Shown: piece by piece, positions 43,812 to 52,074 of the stretch
How the letters are laid out: the number at the start of each line of letters is the position of its first letter
Numbering within the stretch: position 1 is the stretch's first letter
NCBI GenBank assembly: GCA_963725895.1
Contig: CAVSAJ010000001.1
Location: forward strand, 1 to 64,000
DNA length: 64,000 nucleotides
Origin: Bog-473 sp963725895
Lineage (GTDB): Bacteria > Actinomycetota > Acidimicrobiia > Acidimicrobiales > RAAP-2
Reading direction: 5' to 3'
Notes under the pieces: generated by a model
Told to the model about the DNA's origin: nothing
Database searches by the model: none
Seen by the model: the letters and a program-made list of their open reading frames with translations, nothing else
Made by a program: the position numbers and the translations under genes

Positions 43812-44771
43812 GTGGCGGTAGTGCGAACGCCGGTCTGCGAGCTGCTCGGGATAGAACAACCGATTGTCTTGGCGGCGATGGTGGCGGTGCCCGAACTGGC
43901 GGCAGCGGTCTCGAATGCCGGCGGGCTCGGCATAGTGACGCTGACGTGGTCCGATCCGGCCGGAGACGTGGTTCGCGAGACGGCGGCGCTCACCGATCGT
44001 CCCTTCTGCGGCAACCTGGTTCTCACCTCCGATCAGCACCGGCGGCTCGATGAAGCCCTCGAGGCCGGTTTGCGGATCGTGTCACTGTTTCTCGGAGATC
44101 CCGCTGGCTACGTCGAGCGCGTCCACGATGCGGGCGGACTCGTTCTGTGTACGGTCGGAAGCGCCCAAGAGGCGCGGCGGGCGGTCGCCAGCGGAGTCGA
44201 TGTCATCGTGGCGCAGGGTTGGGAGGCCGGGGGGCACGTGGGGGGTCAGATTGCGACGCTCCCCTTGGTGCCCGCCGTGGTGGACGCAGTGGCGCCGGTG
44301 CCGGTGATCGCGGCCGGTGGGATCGGGGACGCTCGGGGCGTGGCAGCCGTCCTCGCCCTGGGCGCTCAGGCGGCGTGGGTGGGTACCCAGTTTCTGCTGG
44401 CCCAGGAGATGCCCATCCACCAGGACTACCGCACCCGCCTGATCAACGCTGTCGAGACCGACGCGGAGTGGTACCCCGACCTCTACGACGTCGACTGGCC
44501 GGACTCGCCCCACCGCGCGCTCCACAACTCGACAGCGGAGATGTGGCAGGCCGCGGGGCGGCCGCCTTTGGAGAGTCGGCCCGGAGTGGGCGATGTCATC
44601 GCGCACTTCGCTTCGGGCGAGGCAATCGTCCGCTACGAGCCAGCGCCGCCGATGGTTGGCACCACCGGTGACATCGAAGCGCTCTCCATGTGGGCCGGAC
44701 AGAGCGTCGCGCTCGCCAGGCAACCTCGACCAGCGGCGGAGATCGTGGCTGAGCTCGTCTCGCGTTTGTGA
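43812..44771 (+). CDS. nitronate monooxygenase / 2-nitropropane dioxygenase-family FMN enzyme
   Basis: The 319-residue protein is a TIM-barrel FMN enzyme. ELLGIEQPIVLAAMVAVPEL opens the barrel, IVAQGWEAGGHVGG holds the conserved His-Gly region, and PVIAAGGIGDARGVAAVLALGAQAAWVGTQFL binds FMN phosphate. It could denitrify alkyl nitronates or act as an enoyl reductase-like enzyme; the family is promiscuous. GTG 43812 is the most distal start; GTG 43821 is also possible. It probably shares a transcript with the redoxin gene upstream and the two VOC genes downstream. Confidence 0.88.
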   Translation: MAVVRTPVCELLGIEQPIVLAAMVAVPELAAAVSNAGGLGIVTLTWSDPAGDVVRETAALTDRPFCGNLVLTSDQHRRLDEALEAGLRIVSLFLGDPAGYVERVHDAGGLVLCTVGSAQEARRAVASGVDVIVAQGWEAGGHVGGQIATLPLVPAVVDAVAPVPVIAAGGIGDARGVAAVLALGAQAAWVGTQFLLAQEMPIHQDYRTRLINAVETDAEWYPDLYDVDWPDSPHRALHNSTAEMWQAAGRPPLESRPGVGDVIAHFASGEAIVRYEPAPPMVGTTGDIEALSMWAGQSVALARQPRPAAEIVAELVSRL

Positions 44772-44835
44772 GCCAAGCCGGCCCACCGTTGACTTCGATG
44801 ACTCCGTGGATCGAACGATTGGAATTGGAGCACGG

Positions 44836-45267
44836 ATGAATTTTGAGGGTGTCCTGTTGAACGTGACCGATCTCGACCGATCGATCGACTTCTACGGTGG
44901 CGTGCTTGGTTTTGCGTTGCTGTCCCGAGAGGATCAGTTGGCGGCGATGAGTGCTCCGGGGAGCGACCGAGCCCAGGTCATTGTGCTGCGAGAGCTCGGG
45001 AGCGGTCCTCCCGCAGGAGGTCGCCATATCGGCGTGCGAGCGTCCATATTGGAAACCGAGTCGGCGGACCAACTCGAGCGGATCGCGAGCGAGTTGGACT
45101 CGCGAAAGCTCCTCGTCAGCCGGCGAGACCACGACGAGTGGTCCGCGGTGGTAGGCCGAGACCCCGACGAGGTCGCCGTAGTCGTGGCTTGGCATCGCGG
45201 CGTGGACCGAACGTCCGAAGCCGGCTGGAGAGCATTGGACGATTTTCTGTACGGAATTGGCGAATAG
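44836..45267 (+). CDS. VOC-superfamily protein
   Basis: The 143-residue protein begins MNFEGVLLNVTDLDRSIDFY and GGVLGFALLSREDQLAAM, the first beta-alpha-beta module, and continues through HIGVRASILETESADQLERI. GRDPDEVAVVVAWHRG ends the second module. The ATG at 44836 follows GGAG. It lies 64 bases after the nitronate monooxygenase stop and 97 bases before another VOC gene, all same strand. Substrate and metal binding cannot be assigned. Confidence 0.83.
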   Translation: MNFEGVLLNVTDLDRSIDFYGGVLGFALLSREDQLAAMSAPGSDRAQVIVLRELGSGPPAGGRHIGVRASILETESADQLERIASELDSRKLLVSRRDHDEWSAVVGRDPDEVAVVVAWHRGVDRTSEAGWRALDDFLYGIGE

Positions 45268-45364
45268 GACTCTGCCGCGCAAGAGATGGAAGCCCAGACA
45301 ATGACAACGTCGGGTACAGGCCTCGTCGTAAGAGGGCTGTGAGACCGACACGTGGAGGTGCGAG

Positions 45365-45814
45365 ATGACCGACTTCAACCCGCCCGCAGAGGGAATGGTG
45401 CTGGCTCACTTCATCGTCTCGGACGACGTCGAGCGCTCTCGGCGCTTCTACACCGAAGTCCTCGGTGGGAGAGTGGCCTTCTCCGGAGACGTGACCTATG
45501 TCGCGCTGGCCAACAGCTTCATCATCATCAATGTGGGCGGGGGCCCGACCGACGACAAGCCCACAGTCACCCTGGAGACGCCACGCGACCCCGACCGGAC
45601 CAGCAGTTTCCTGAACATCCGGGTCGCAGACATTCACGCCGTGTACGCCGAATGGAGCGCCCGTGGTGCGCAATTCCTGACCCCGCCGAAACAACACCAG
45701 TACGAGATCCGTTGCTACATCCGCGATCCCGACGGTCATCTGATCGAAGTGGGACAAACCACGGATCCGGAGGGGGACTGGTCGCCGTGGTTGCACTCTC
45801 CTTCGGCGTCATGA
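45365..45814 (+). CDS. VOC-superfamily protein
   Basis: The 149-residue protein reads MVLAHFIVSDDVERSRRFYT, EVLGGRVAFSGDVTYVALAN and later RCYIRDPDGHLIEVGQTT, the classical VOC C-terminal motif with a metal-ligand Glu. The ATG has a good GGAGG site. It is the last gene of the probable redoxin to VOC run (43,155-45,814). It is not closely similar to the preceding VOC, so this is not a recent duplication. Confidence 0.87.
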   Translation: MTDFNPPAEGMVLAHFIVSDDVERSRRFYTEVLGGRVAFSGDVTYVALANSFIIINVGGGPTDDKPTVTLETPRDPDRTSSFLNIRVADIHAVYAEWSARGAQFLTPPKQHQYEIRCYIRDPDGHLIEVGQTTDPEGDWSPWLHSPSAS

Positions 45815-45839
45815 AGGCGGCGGTGGTCGGCGCATCTTC

Positions 45840-46790
45840 CTACGGCGTCCCCACGAGCGGCAGCGACAGGTTGCAGACCGGCTGAAACGACAGGTCGTCT
45901 GGCCCGAGGGCGTTCAGCACGTCCTGCAGGGCCGCCGAGTCGTAGGGCATGCCGATGTGGTCCGTTTCGTCATTCGGGCACTGTGCCTGCAAGGTGATGT
46001 TCTGGGCGCCTGGTGCGTCGAGGAAAGCCGACGTATACGGAGTGACAACCTCGTCGTGAGTCGTCTCGATCACGACGAGCCTGACCCCCGGGATGCCGTC
46101 TCCGCCGCCGTTCAGGGCGTCGAGGAACGCCGATCCGGCCTCCTGCTGGGTGCAGGCCACGCAGCCGGCCAGGGTCGTCGCGGCAGGCAGCCCGATCGCC
46201 GTGTCGGCATCGATGAGCGTGAGCAGCCCGTCGAGGGTCGTGCCATGGTTCGACGGCGCCAGCCCCACGAGCTCGTGCACGTCGGGCGCACCTCCGTCCT
46301 TCGTCATGTACCAGCGAGGCATCATCCCGCCCTGGGACCAGCCGACCAGGTCGACCTGCGAGGCGCCGGTCTCGGATGTCACCTGGTCGACGAACGTCGC
46401 CAGCTGCTCGGCCGAGTCTTGAATGGGGCCGATCGAGGACACGCGGCCTCCGGTCAACGTGGTGGCCGCCGCTTGGCCGTAGTTGAGCGCGTAGACGCAG
46501 TAGCCGGCATTGGCCAGGATCGGCCCGAGTGCCTGCCACGTTTCTGCGACGGTGTAGAGGGTTCCCGGAAGCAGGATGACGGGGTAGGGATGGGTGACGC
46601 CCGGGTGGCAGTCGGCCAGGTTCACCCCAGGCGGCGACGAAGTTGGTGCCGTCAGGTTCGCCTCGTAGCCAGTCGCGGCATTGCCGACCGCGTACGGCCG
46701 CGCGGCGCCGACCGGAGATGTACCAGCGAGGAGTGCCGCGACGACGACGAAGACCAGGGCGAGCGCGCACAGGACGGATCGGCAGTGCAT
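45840..46790 (-). CDS. secreted lipase (alpha/beta hydrolase, triacylglycerol lipase class 2-like)
   Basis: The roughly 316-residue protein has a signal peptide (HCRSVLCALALVFVVVAALL, then AGTSPVGA) and then PYPVILLPGTLYTVAETWQALGP, the oxyanion region. The nucleophile elbow is DLVGWSQGGMMPRWYM (GWSQG) and the acidic/His region HDEVVTPYTSAF with DHIGMPYDSAAL follows. Several cysteines suggest disulfides, consistent with export. I chose ATG 46790, where the signal peptide begins; a TTG at 46829 is in frame but unlikely. It likely hydrolyses extracellular esters or lipids. Confidence 0.87.
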   Translation of the reverse strand: MHCRSVLCALALVFVVVAALLAGTSPVGAARPYAVGNAATGYEANLTAPTSSPPGVNLADCHPGVTHPYPVILLPGTLYTVAETWQALGPILANAGYCVYALNYGQAAATTLTGGRVSSIGPIQDSAEQLATFVDQVTSETGASQVDLVGWSQGGMMPRWYMTKDGGAPDVHELVGLAPSNHGTTLDGLLTLIDADTAIGLPAATTLAGCVACTQQEAGSAFLDALNGGGDGIPGVRLVVIETTHDEVVTPYTSAFLDAPGAQNITLQAQCPNDETDHIGMPYDSAALQDVLNALGPDDLSFQPVCNLSLPLVGTP

Positions 46791-46916
46791 GAAGAAAGGA
46801 ATACCCCTATCCGCGTTGAGTATGCGCAACGCCTTGACCTCATCGGTGAGCGCTCATAAGAGGCTGCCACGGCCCGGCTTCCCGACCGCAAGATCACTCG
46901 TTTAGCATTGTCACCC

Positions 46917-47951
46917 GTGTCGCCAGAATTGATGCCGGCAGCCGTCTACGTCGGCGAAGGCAGGATCGAGGTCGAGGCGGTGCCGCTCCCGGAGCTGGCG
47001 CCCGGAGAAGTGCTCGTCGAGATTTCGGAGTGCGGGATCTGCGGGTCTGATCTGCACATGGTCTTGGAGCGTTACGCCAGACCGGGTGCGATTCTCGGCC
47101 ATGAGTGGTCCGGCATCGTCGCCGCTGCGCCGAGCGGCTCAGCGTGGTCACCCGGCGACCGAGTGGTGGGGAACCCGGTCCCCGGGTGCGGCGTGTGCCG
47201 ACCCTGTCGGCGGGGCCGCCCTTCGGTGTGCCTCAAGCGCCCTCCGGCGTCCTTTTCCGGCTATAGCGGTGCCTTCTGCCGGTATAAGGCCGTCGAGGCC
47301 GAGGGACTGATCCGCATCCCCGACTCCTTGTCCACCAGGTCGGCCGCTCTGGCCGAACCAATGGCGATCACGTTGCATGCCGTTCGACTGGCCGGCGTCG
47401 GTCCTGACGACCGGGTGCTCGTCACTGGGGCCGGGCCGGTCGGGCTGATGATCACGGCCACGCTGCGCGCGCAGGGGATCTCCGGCATCACCGTGAGCGA
47501 GCCGTCGTCAGTCCGTCGTCAACGGGCCATGGACGTGGGAGCCACTCGCGTCGTGACGCCCGACACGTTGGTCGACCCGCCCATGACCTCGCCGGTGCCG
47601 GAGCCCTACGACGTCGCGTTCGAGTGCTCGGGCCACGCCAACGCCGCCGAAGCGGCATTCGGCCACCTTGATTACGCCGGCACGCTGGTGATCGTCGGGA
47701 CCGGGTTCGAACCGCCGCGGATCAATCAGAACCGCATGATCATCCTCGAGCTCGAGATCATCGGTGCCTACAACTACGACGACGACGGCTTTCAGCCGGC
47801 GGTGGACCTCCTCGCCAGCGGGGCCCTGCCGCTCGACTCACTGATCGAGCCCAGCGACGTTCCGCTGAGCCAAGTCATGATCTCGATGGAGCGCCTGTCC
47901 CGAGGCGAGATCCCCGGCAAGGTCATGGTCCGACCAGGTCTCACATCGTGA
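46917..47951 (+). CDS. zinc-dependent medium-chain alcohol dehydrogenase
   Basis: The 344-residue enzyme has catalytic-zinc ligands in CGICGSDLHM and GHEW, structural-zinc cysteines CGVCRPCRRGRPSVC, and the Rossmann motif VLVTGAGPVGLMITATLRA. FECSGHANAAEAAFGHL and the C-terminal EIPGKVMVRPG are typical of the threonine/sorbitol-dehydrogenase branch. Starts at TTG 46908, GTG 46917 and ATG 46932 are in frame, none with a ribosome site; a leaderless GTG is possible. Its stop overlaps the following VOC-like gene as GTGA. Substrate unknown. Confidence 0.9.
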   Translation: MSPELMPAAVYVGEGRIEVEAVPLPELAPGEVLVEISECGICGSDLHMVLERYARPGAILGHEWSGIVAAAPSGSAWSPGDRVVGNPVPGCGVCRPCRRGRPSVCLKRPPASFSGYSGAFCRYKAVEAEGLIRIPDSLSTRSAALAEPMAITLHAVRLAGVGPDDRVLVTGAGPVGLMITATLRAQGISGITVSEPSSVRRQRAMDVGATRVVTPDTLVDPPMTSPVPEPYDVAFECSGHANAAEAAFGHLDYAGTLVIVGTGFEPPRINQNRMIILELEIIGAYNYDDDGFQPAVDLLASGALPLDSLIEPSDVPLSQVMISMERLSRGEIPGKVMVRPGLTS

Positions 47952-48406
47952 GCGCGCCGTCGTTTGCCCCCCGGATCAATCACGTCGCAATCAGCGTCGA
48001 TGCCGAGGTCCTCGACCAAGAGGGTCGGGCGGCGCTCCTTGACTTCTACTCCCATGTCTTCGGGTGGACTGAGGGCGACAACAGCACGGAGAAGGGGAAT
48101 CCACTGATCCTCTACACCGGCGAGTTGGGTCAGTTCCTCTATCTCCTTCCCGCAAGGGACGAGTTCATGGTCACCCCGAACATGGATCATTTCGGGTTGG
48201 AGGTCTCGACCTATGAGGAAATGCAGGAAATCCTCGAACGGGTCAAGCGGTACCAGAGCAAGGACGACCGTCTCCGCGTGACCGAGATCGGTGCCATGGT
48301 GACCCGGTATAAGGACAGGGAGTACACGCTCTCCAATGCGTACATCTGGTTCCTGATCCCGCTGTGGATAGAGCTTCAGCACGTCGAGCGACGTTTCGAC
48401 GACTGA
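47948..48406 (+). CDS. VOC-like protein coupled to alcohol dehydrogenase
   Basis: The 152-residue protein reads INHVAISVDAEVLDQEGRAALLDFYSHVF-type VOC sequence in its first third, then FLYLLPARDEFMVTPNMDHFG and WFLIPLWIELQHVERR. It begins at a GTG that overlaps the dehydrogenase stop (GTGA), so the two are translated together and probably act on the same pathway. No catalytic residues can be assigned with confidence. Confidence 0.78.
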   Translation: MSAPSFAPRINHVAISVDAEVLDQEGRAALLDFYSHVFGWTEGDNSTEKGNPLILYTGELGQFLYLLPARDEFMVTPNMDHFGLEVSTYEEMQEILERVKRYQSKDDRLRVTEIGAMVTRYKDREYTLSNAYIWFLIPLWIELQHVERRFDD

Positions 48407-48471
48407 CGTTCTGCAAGGAGGACGAGTCTCGCCGATCTCCCTGACGCGGCCGACGTGCCAAACGAGCCGGG

Positions 48472-49092
48472 TCAGCCAGCAGGGGTCATTTGGTACTTCA
48501 GCGTGCTGCTGCCGCTGGTAAAGGTCAGCGACAGATCTTTCCCGGTGCAGCTGTACGAGCCCTGCTCGGGCGACGAGGTGACGGGCCTGGCTACACCGGC
48601 CACCGTAATGGTGGCGTCGTCTGTGACCGTCGTCACCGGAAAGGAACCCGAGTGCGCAGTCGTCTTCGACGAGAAGCCATAGTGATCGGTCACGGTGCCA
48701 TTGAACTTGGCCGAGCCCTCGCTACCAGTGAGCGGTGAGCCGGGAGTGAAATTCCCGAGGGCGTTCCCATTGGACATGATGTCCACGGTCGTTCCGGTAC
48801 CACCGGTGAAACTGAGGCCGGTCGTGCTCAACGTGATGCTCGTCACGTTCCACTTGCCCTCGAGGCAGGGGTGGCTACTGCTGTGCTGGGTTGAGCCCTT
48901 GTGATGCTTGGGCGGGGGCTTACGGTGGTGGGACGACGTGTCGAGGAGGGCGTGGTGCGCGCGCTCCGCTTGCGCGCCGGTGCTCGTTGCGGCAGAAACG
49001 AGCCCGAGCACCGCCAACGTGGCCAGAGCGAATGTGACGAGCCGCACAGGCCGACGCCACCGCCAGGGGGCACGGGATGCCGGCGGTCGCAT
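48472..49092 (-). CDS. secreted or membrane-anchored hypothetical protein
   Basis: The 206-residue protein begins MRPPASRAPWRWRRPVRLV, then a hydrophobic FALATLAVLGLVSAAT and A-rich cleavage region, then a His/Lys-rich low-complexity tract (SSHHRKPPPKHHK). The rest is a small beta-sandwich-like domain rich in Thr/Ser/Gly, with one cysteine at each end (HPCLEGKWN and GSYSCTGKD) that could form a disulfide. I recognise no family beyond lipocalin-like short secreted proteins of actinobacteria. I chose ATG 49092 because the signal peptide starts there; the frame continues to 49,227. Confidence 0.65.
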   Translation of the reverse strand: MRPPASRAPWRWRRPVRLVTFALATLAVLGLVSAATSTGAQAERAHHALLDTSSHHRKPPPKHHKGSTQHSSSHPCLEGKWNVTSITLSTTGLSFTGGTGTTVDIMSNGNALGNFTPGSPLTGSEGSAKFNGTVTDHYGFSSKTTAHSGSFPVTTVTDDATITVAGVARPVTSSPEQGSYSCTGKDLSLTFTSGSSTLKYQMTPAG

Positions 49093-49323
49093 GTCATCAG
49101 AATGACCCGCCCTCTGCGAGTTGTCCACCCCTCCCAATCGGGCGGGTCGGGAAATCGGTCCCGCTCTCTCGACGAACACGGGGTCGAGTGTCGATTGGGG
49201 CGGGACGACCGGCTGAATCTTTGCCATGCTGACGCCGGCCGGTCTCGCCCTCGACGAAAGACGCGGGAGACTCGTGACTGGCTGGAGGACAGACCATGCA
49301 ACGGCGTCAACAGGGATGACCCG

Positions 49324-50133
49324 ATGATCGACTTTGGTCTGCAGGGGAAGCGAGCAATGGTTTCAGGGGCCGGCTACATCCCCTCCCGGGCCGGCCATGG
49401 CCGCTTCAGCGCCCTGACGCTGGCCGAGGCCGGCGCCTCCGTCGCCTGTGTCGACATCGACCAAGGCCGCGCTCGCGACGTCGTCGGCGAGATCGAGGGC
49501 GCCGGCGGCGTTGCGTTCCCGGTACTTGCCGACATGACTGATCGCGTCCAGGTGCGGCGGGCGCTGAATGAGATTGTGGATCGTCTCGGGGGAATTGACG
49601 TCTGTGTCGACATCATCGGCGGAGCTCGGTGGAACGCCGTCGAAGAGTTCGACGATGACGACTGGAACTGGACGATCCAAAACAATCTGACCCAGGTCTT
49701 CTACCTCTTCCAGGAGGTCGGGCGGCGGATGATAGAGCAGGGGACTGGCGGCGCCATGGTGGCGGTGGCCTCCGTCGACGGCATCGCGGCAGCAGGATTC
49801 CACGTGGCATACGGGGCTGCCAAGGCAGGCGTGATCTCCCTCACGAAGACCTTCGCCGACGAGCTCGGCCGGGATGGCATTCGGGTCAACTCCGTCGCCC
49901 CGGGGAATGTCGGTTCGGGCAACGAGGAGATACCCGAAACGGAGTGGGGGATGAACCCCGTCAACCCGCTGGCACCACCCCGGGCTCACGACGTCGCGAA
50001 TGCTGTGTTGTTCCTGTCCTCCGAGCTGGCGTCACGGATCACCGGGCAGACCTTGGTCGTGGACGGCGGTACCACCATCCGCTCCCTGTGGGGCATGACC
50101 GCAGACGTCGTGCCGCATTTCCGCGGACTGTAA
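49324..50133 (+). CDS. short-chain dehydrogenase/reductase
   Basis: The 269-residue SDR has an unusual cofactor loop, VSGAGYIPSRAGHGRFSALTL, with an insertion between the glycines where classical SDRs have TGxxxGxG; CVDIDQGRA after strand 2 favours NAD(H). DIIGGARW replaces the NNAG motif. VASVDGIAAAG (Ser), YGAAKAGVISLTK (Tyr-x3-Lys) and TGQTLVVDGG are intact. The altered NNAG and glycine loop suggest a divergent subfamily. The ATG follows GGGATGACCCG with a weak site. Substrate unknown. Confidence 0.85.
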   Translation: MIDFGLQGKRAMVSGAGYIPSRAGHGRFSALTLAEAGASVACVDIDQGRARDVVGEIEGAGGVAFPVLADMTDRVQVRRALNEIVDRLGGIDVCVDIIGGARWNAVEEFDDDDWNWTIQNNLTQVFYLFQEVGRRMIEQGTGGAMVAVASVDGIAAAGFHVAYGAAKAGVISLTKTFADELGRDGIRVNSVAPGNVGSGNEEIPETEWGMNPVNPLAPPRAHDVANAVLFLSSELASRITGQTLVVDGGTTIRSLWGMTADVVPHFRGL

Positions 50134-50176
50134 CGCTCTCGGCTCCCCGAAATTGGGGAGCGCGTCCCATCTGCAA

Positions 50177-50667
50177 TCAGGGCATGTCGTCAAGAGCGCG
50201 CATCAGTATCTGGTGAGCCTCCGGGCGTCCGTCGATGACGCGATTAGCCCGCCGGGTCACGCTCCAACCGTGCGCTGGAATTCCCATTGGTTGGCCGACA
50301 CGCGCCACACGTCGTGTCCGTGTTCGGTGTGCAAGTAGACCTGCGAGTACGTCACCGCCACGGCCCGGTCACCATCGACCTTCACAACTGGTGCACTCTG
50401 GACGTGGGCACACCCTTGTCTGATCAGGGATTGCTGCCCGTCGCTCTCGACCATCGCAACCACATCTGCAGGGCCTTCCAGAAGCGAGAGATCGGAGTCG
50501 AGGATCCCGTTTTCGTCCCAGAGCGCGCCGGCGGCCATGCTGGCGCCGGTGTCGACGGCAGGTCCCCAACTATTGACCAGTCGAAGAATCGCCACCTGGT
50601 CCTCGAGCACTCGAACCCGATGCTCAAGAGCGTCCAGCGCGTCTGAGGGCCTCTCTTCGTATTCCAC
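50177..50667 (-). CDS. SnoaL/NTF2-like protein, frame broken near the C-terminus
   Basis: The main frame from ATG 50667 reads DALEHRVRVLEDQVAILRLV, ALWDENGILDSDLSLLEGPADVV and VTYSQVYLHTEHGHDVWRVS through NQWEFQRT, then stops. The next frame continues GWSVTRRANRVIDGRPEAHQ and ILMRALDDMP to TGA at 50,177-50,179, which is what NTF2-like proteins of this kind have after WEFQRT. A missing base near 50,270 would restore a 163-residue protein. Such proteins are small cone-shaped enzymes or binding proteins; function here is unknown. Confidence 0.72.
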
Positions 50668-50682
50668 CTGAGGCCCGTGTCC

Positions 50683-51313
50683 TCAGTGCGGAGGCGACGA
50701 CAGGACGGGCTGCAAGGTCCCGTTGGCGTCGAGAAGGTGGTGATGCGCCTCATGGACGGCATAGCTCGCCAAGCCGGCGACGCGGAAGCGATAGACACCG
50801 TCGCTGCCGCCGTCCCGGGTCATGGTCAGTGACCACTCCTCAGGCTGCAGCCCTTCGAGGATGGTAGTGAGGCGCCGCGCCTGTGCCTCCAAGTCGTCGG
50901 CGAGCTCGTCGCGGCCGAGCCGGTTGTAGTAGTCCCAGACGTGCTCGTCAGGATTGAACTGTGGGAACACCGGACTGTCCTCCCTCAGCATGATGACGAT
51001 GCGATCGCCGTAGACGCGCAGGATATCCCTGACGTGTGCCCCATATTGCACCGGTGAGAAGATGCCCGGAGCCGGATTGGTACGCAGATACGTTTCGTCA
51101 GCCTCGCTGAGGAAAGCGCCACGCCCGCGCGGACTCCATCAACTCCGGGCCCAAGGAGGCTCGATCGAGGGCCGCGGGATGCGCTCCGCACTGCGGGCAA
51201 CGATCTGACTGGGCCCGTGCCCATTGCCACCCTTCACCACGTTGGCGCCGCAGGTCGTCGAGTGTGGCTCCGCCGCTTCGAGCACGGCGAGACGACTCGG
51301 CCGAACCACTCAC
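50683..51313 (-). CDS. DinB-family protein, frame broken
   Basis: The C-terminal frame reads YGAHVRDILRVYGDRIVIML, FNPDEHVWDYYNRLG and LASYAVHEAHHHLLDANG, the DinB-like metal-binding helical bundle with histidines in HVRD and HEAHHH. The N-terminal frame upstream ends SDRCPQCGAHPAALD, SLGPELMESARAWR and then hits a stop. One extra T near 51,115 restores WRFLSEADETYLRTNPAP in continuity. The true start is uncertain; GTG 51313 is the best guess. Function in this family ranges from thiol transfer to unknown. Confidence 0.7.
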
Positions 51314-51398
51314 ACGCCAAGTATGACGTTCTCCGATAGGGAGAACAACGGGGGGCGGAGCGTCCGGGGACGCTGCGATCGGTCGCGGTAGCCTCCGT

Positions 51399-52040
51399 GT
51401 GGTGACTGACGTTGAGGTCTTTGTTGATCCGAGTTGCCCGTGGGCGTGGATCACGTCGCGTTGGGTGCTCGAGGTGGCCCCGTCACGAGACCTGACCGTC
51501 TTCTGGCGCTCGTACTGCCTCGAGATACGTGACAACTACGACGTGGCGCCAACTGTGCCCGAAGAGTATCGGCAGCAGGCGCTCGATGGCCATGCCGCTT
51601 CTCACCGCATGTTGCGGATATTCGAAGCGGCGCGCGCAGAGGCCGGAGAGGACGCTGTGAACCGTCTGTACGCGGAATGGGGCGCGCGGTACTTTGCGCG
51701 GCAGCGTCCCGACGCGAACAGCGTGCTGGAGCAGTGTGTGGCCGCGGCTGGCCTCGACGCCCGGTTCACCTGGGCGGCTGAGGACGAGAAGTGGGACGCT
51801 CCGATATGTGAGGCCATGGAAGTCGCCTATGCCTTTGGCGGGCCGAAGACGCAGACGCCGACGATCGTGGTGCGGACCGACCCTCCTCGCGGGTTCAAAG
51901 GACCTGTGATGGCACCGGCACCGACGGGATCTGAAGCCGTCCGGCTGTGGGATGCCATCCAGGTCATCTCTGAGACTCAGGGCTTCTTCGAGATCACCCG
52001 GCCCCGCGTCAATCCTGCTCGGTCGCATCTTCCCGTTTGA
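51399..52040 (+). CDS. DsbA-family / mycothiol-dependent nitroreductase (Rv2466c)-like protein
   Basis: The 213-residue protein starts EVFVDPSCPWAWITSRWVLE, the diagnostic N-terminus of the Rv2466c-like mycothiol-dependent oxidoreductases. It continues with a helical insertion and the cis-Pro region QTPTIVVRTDPPRGFKGPV. The active site is CPWA, with one cysteine. If the family role holds, it reduces substrates with mycothiol, consistent with an actinobacterial host. The GTG start lacks a clear ribosome site. It is 34 bases upstream of the antiporter gene on the same strand. Confidence 0.85.
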   Translation: MVTDVEVFVDPSCPWAWITSRWVLEVAPSRDLTVFWRSYCLEIRDNYDVAPTVPEEYRQQALDGHAASHRMLRIFEAARAEAGEDAVNRLYAEWGARYFARQRPDANSVLEQCVAAAGLDARFTWAAEDEKWDAPICEAMEVAYAFGGPKTQTPTIVVRTDPPRGFKGPVMAPAPTGSEAVRLWDAIQVISETQGFFEITRPRVNPARSHLPV

Positions 52041-52074
52041 GCGGGCATTCGGAGCTTCGCCAGGCTGACGCACC

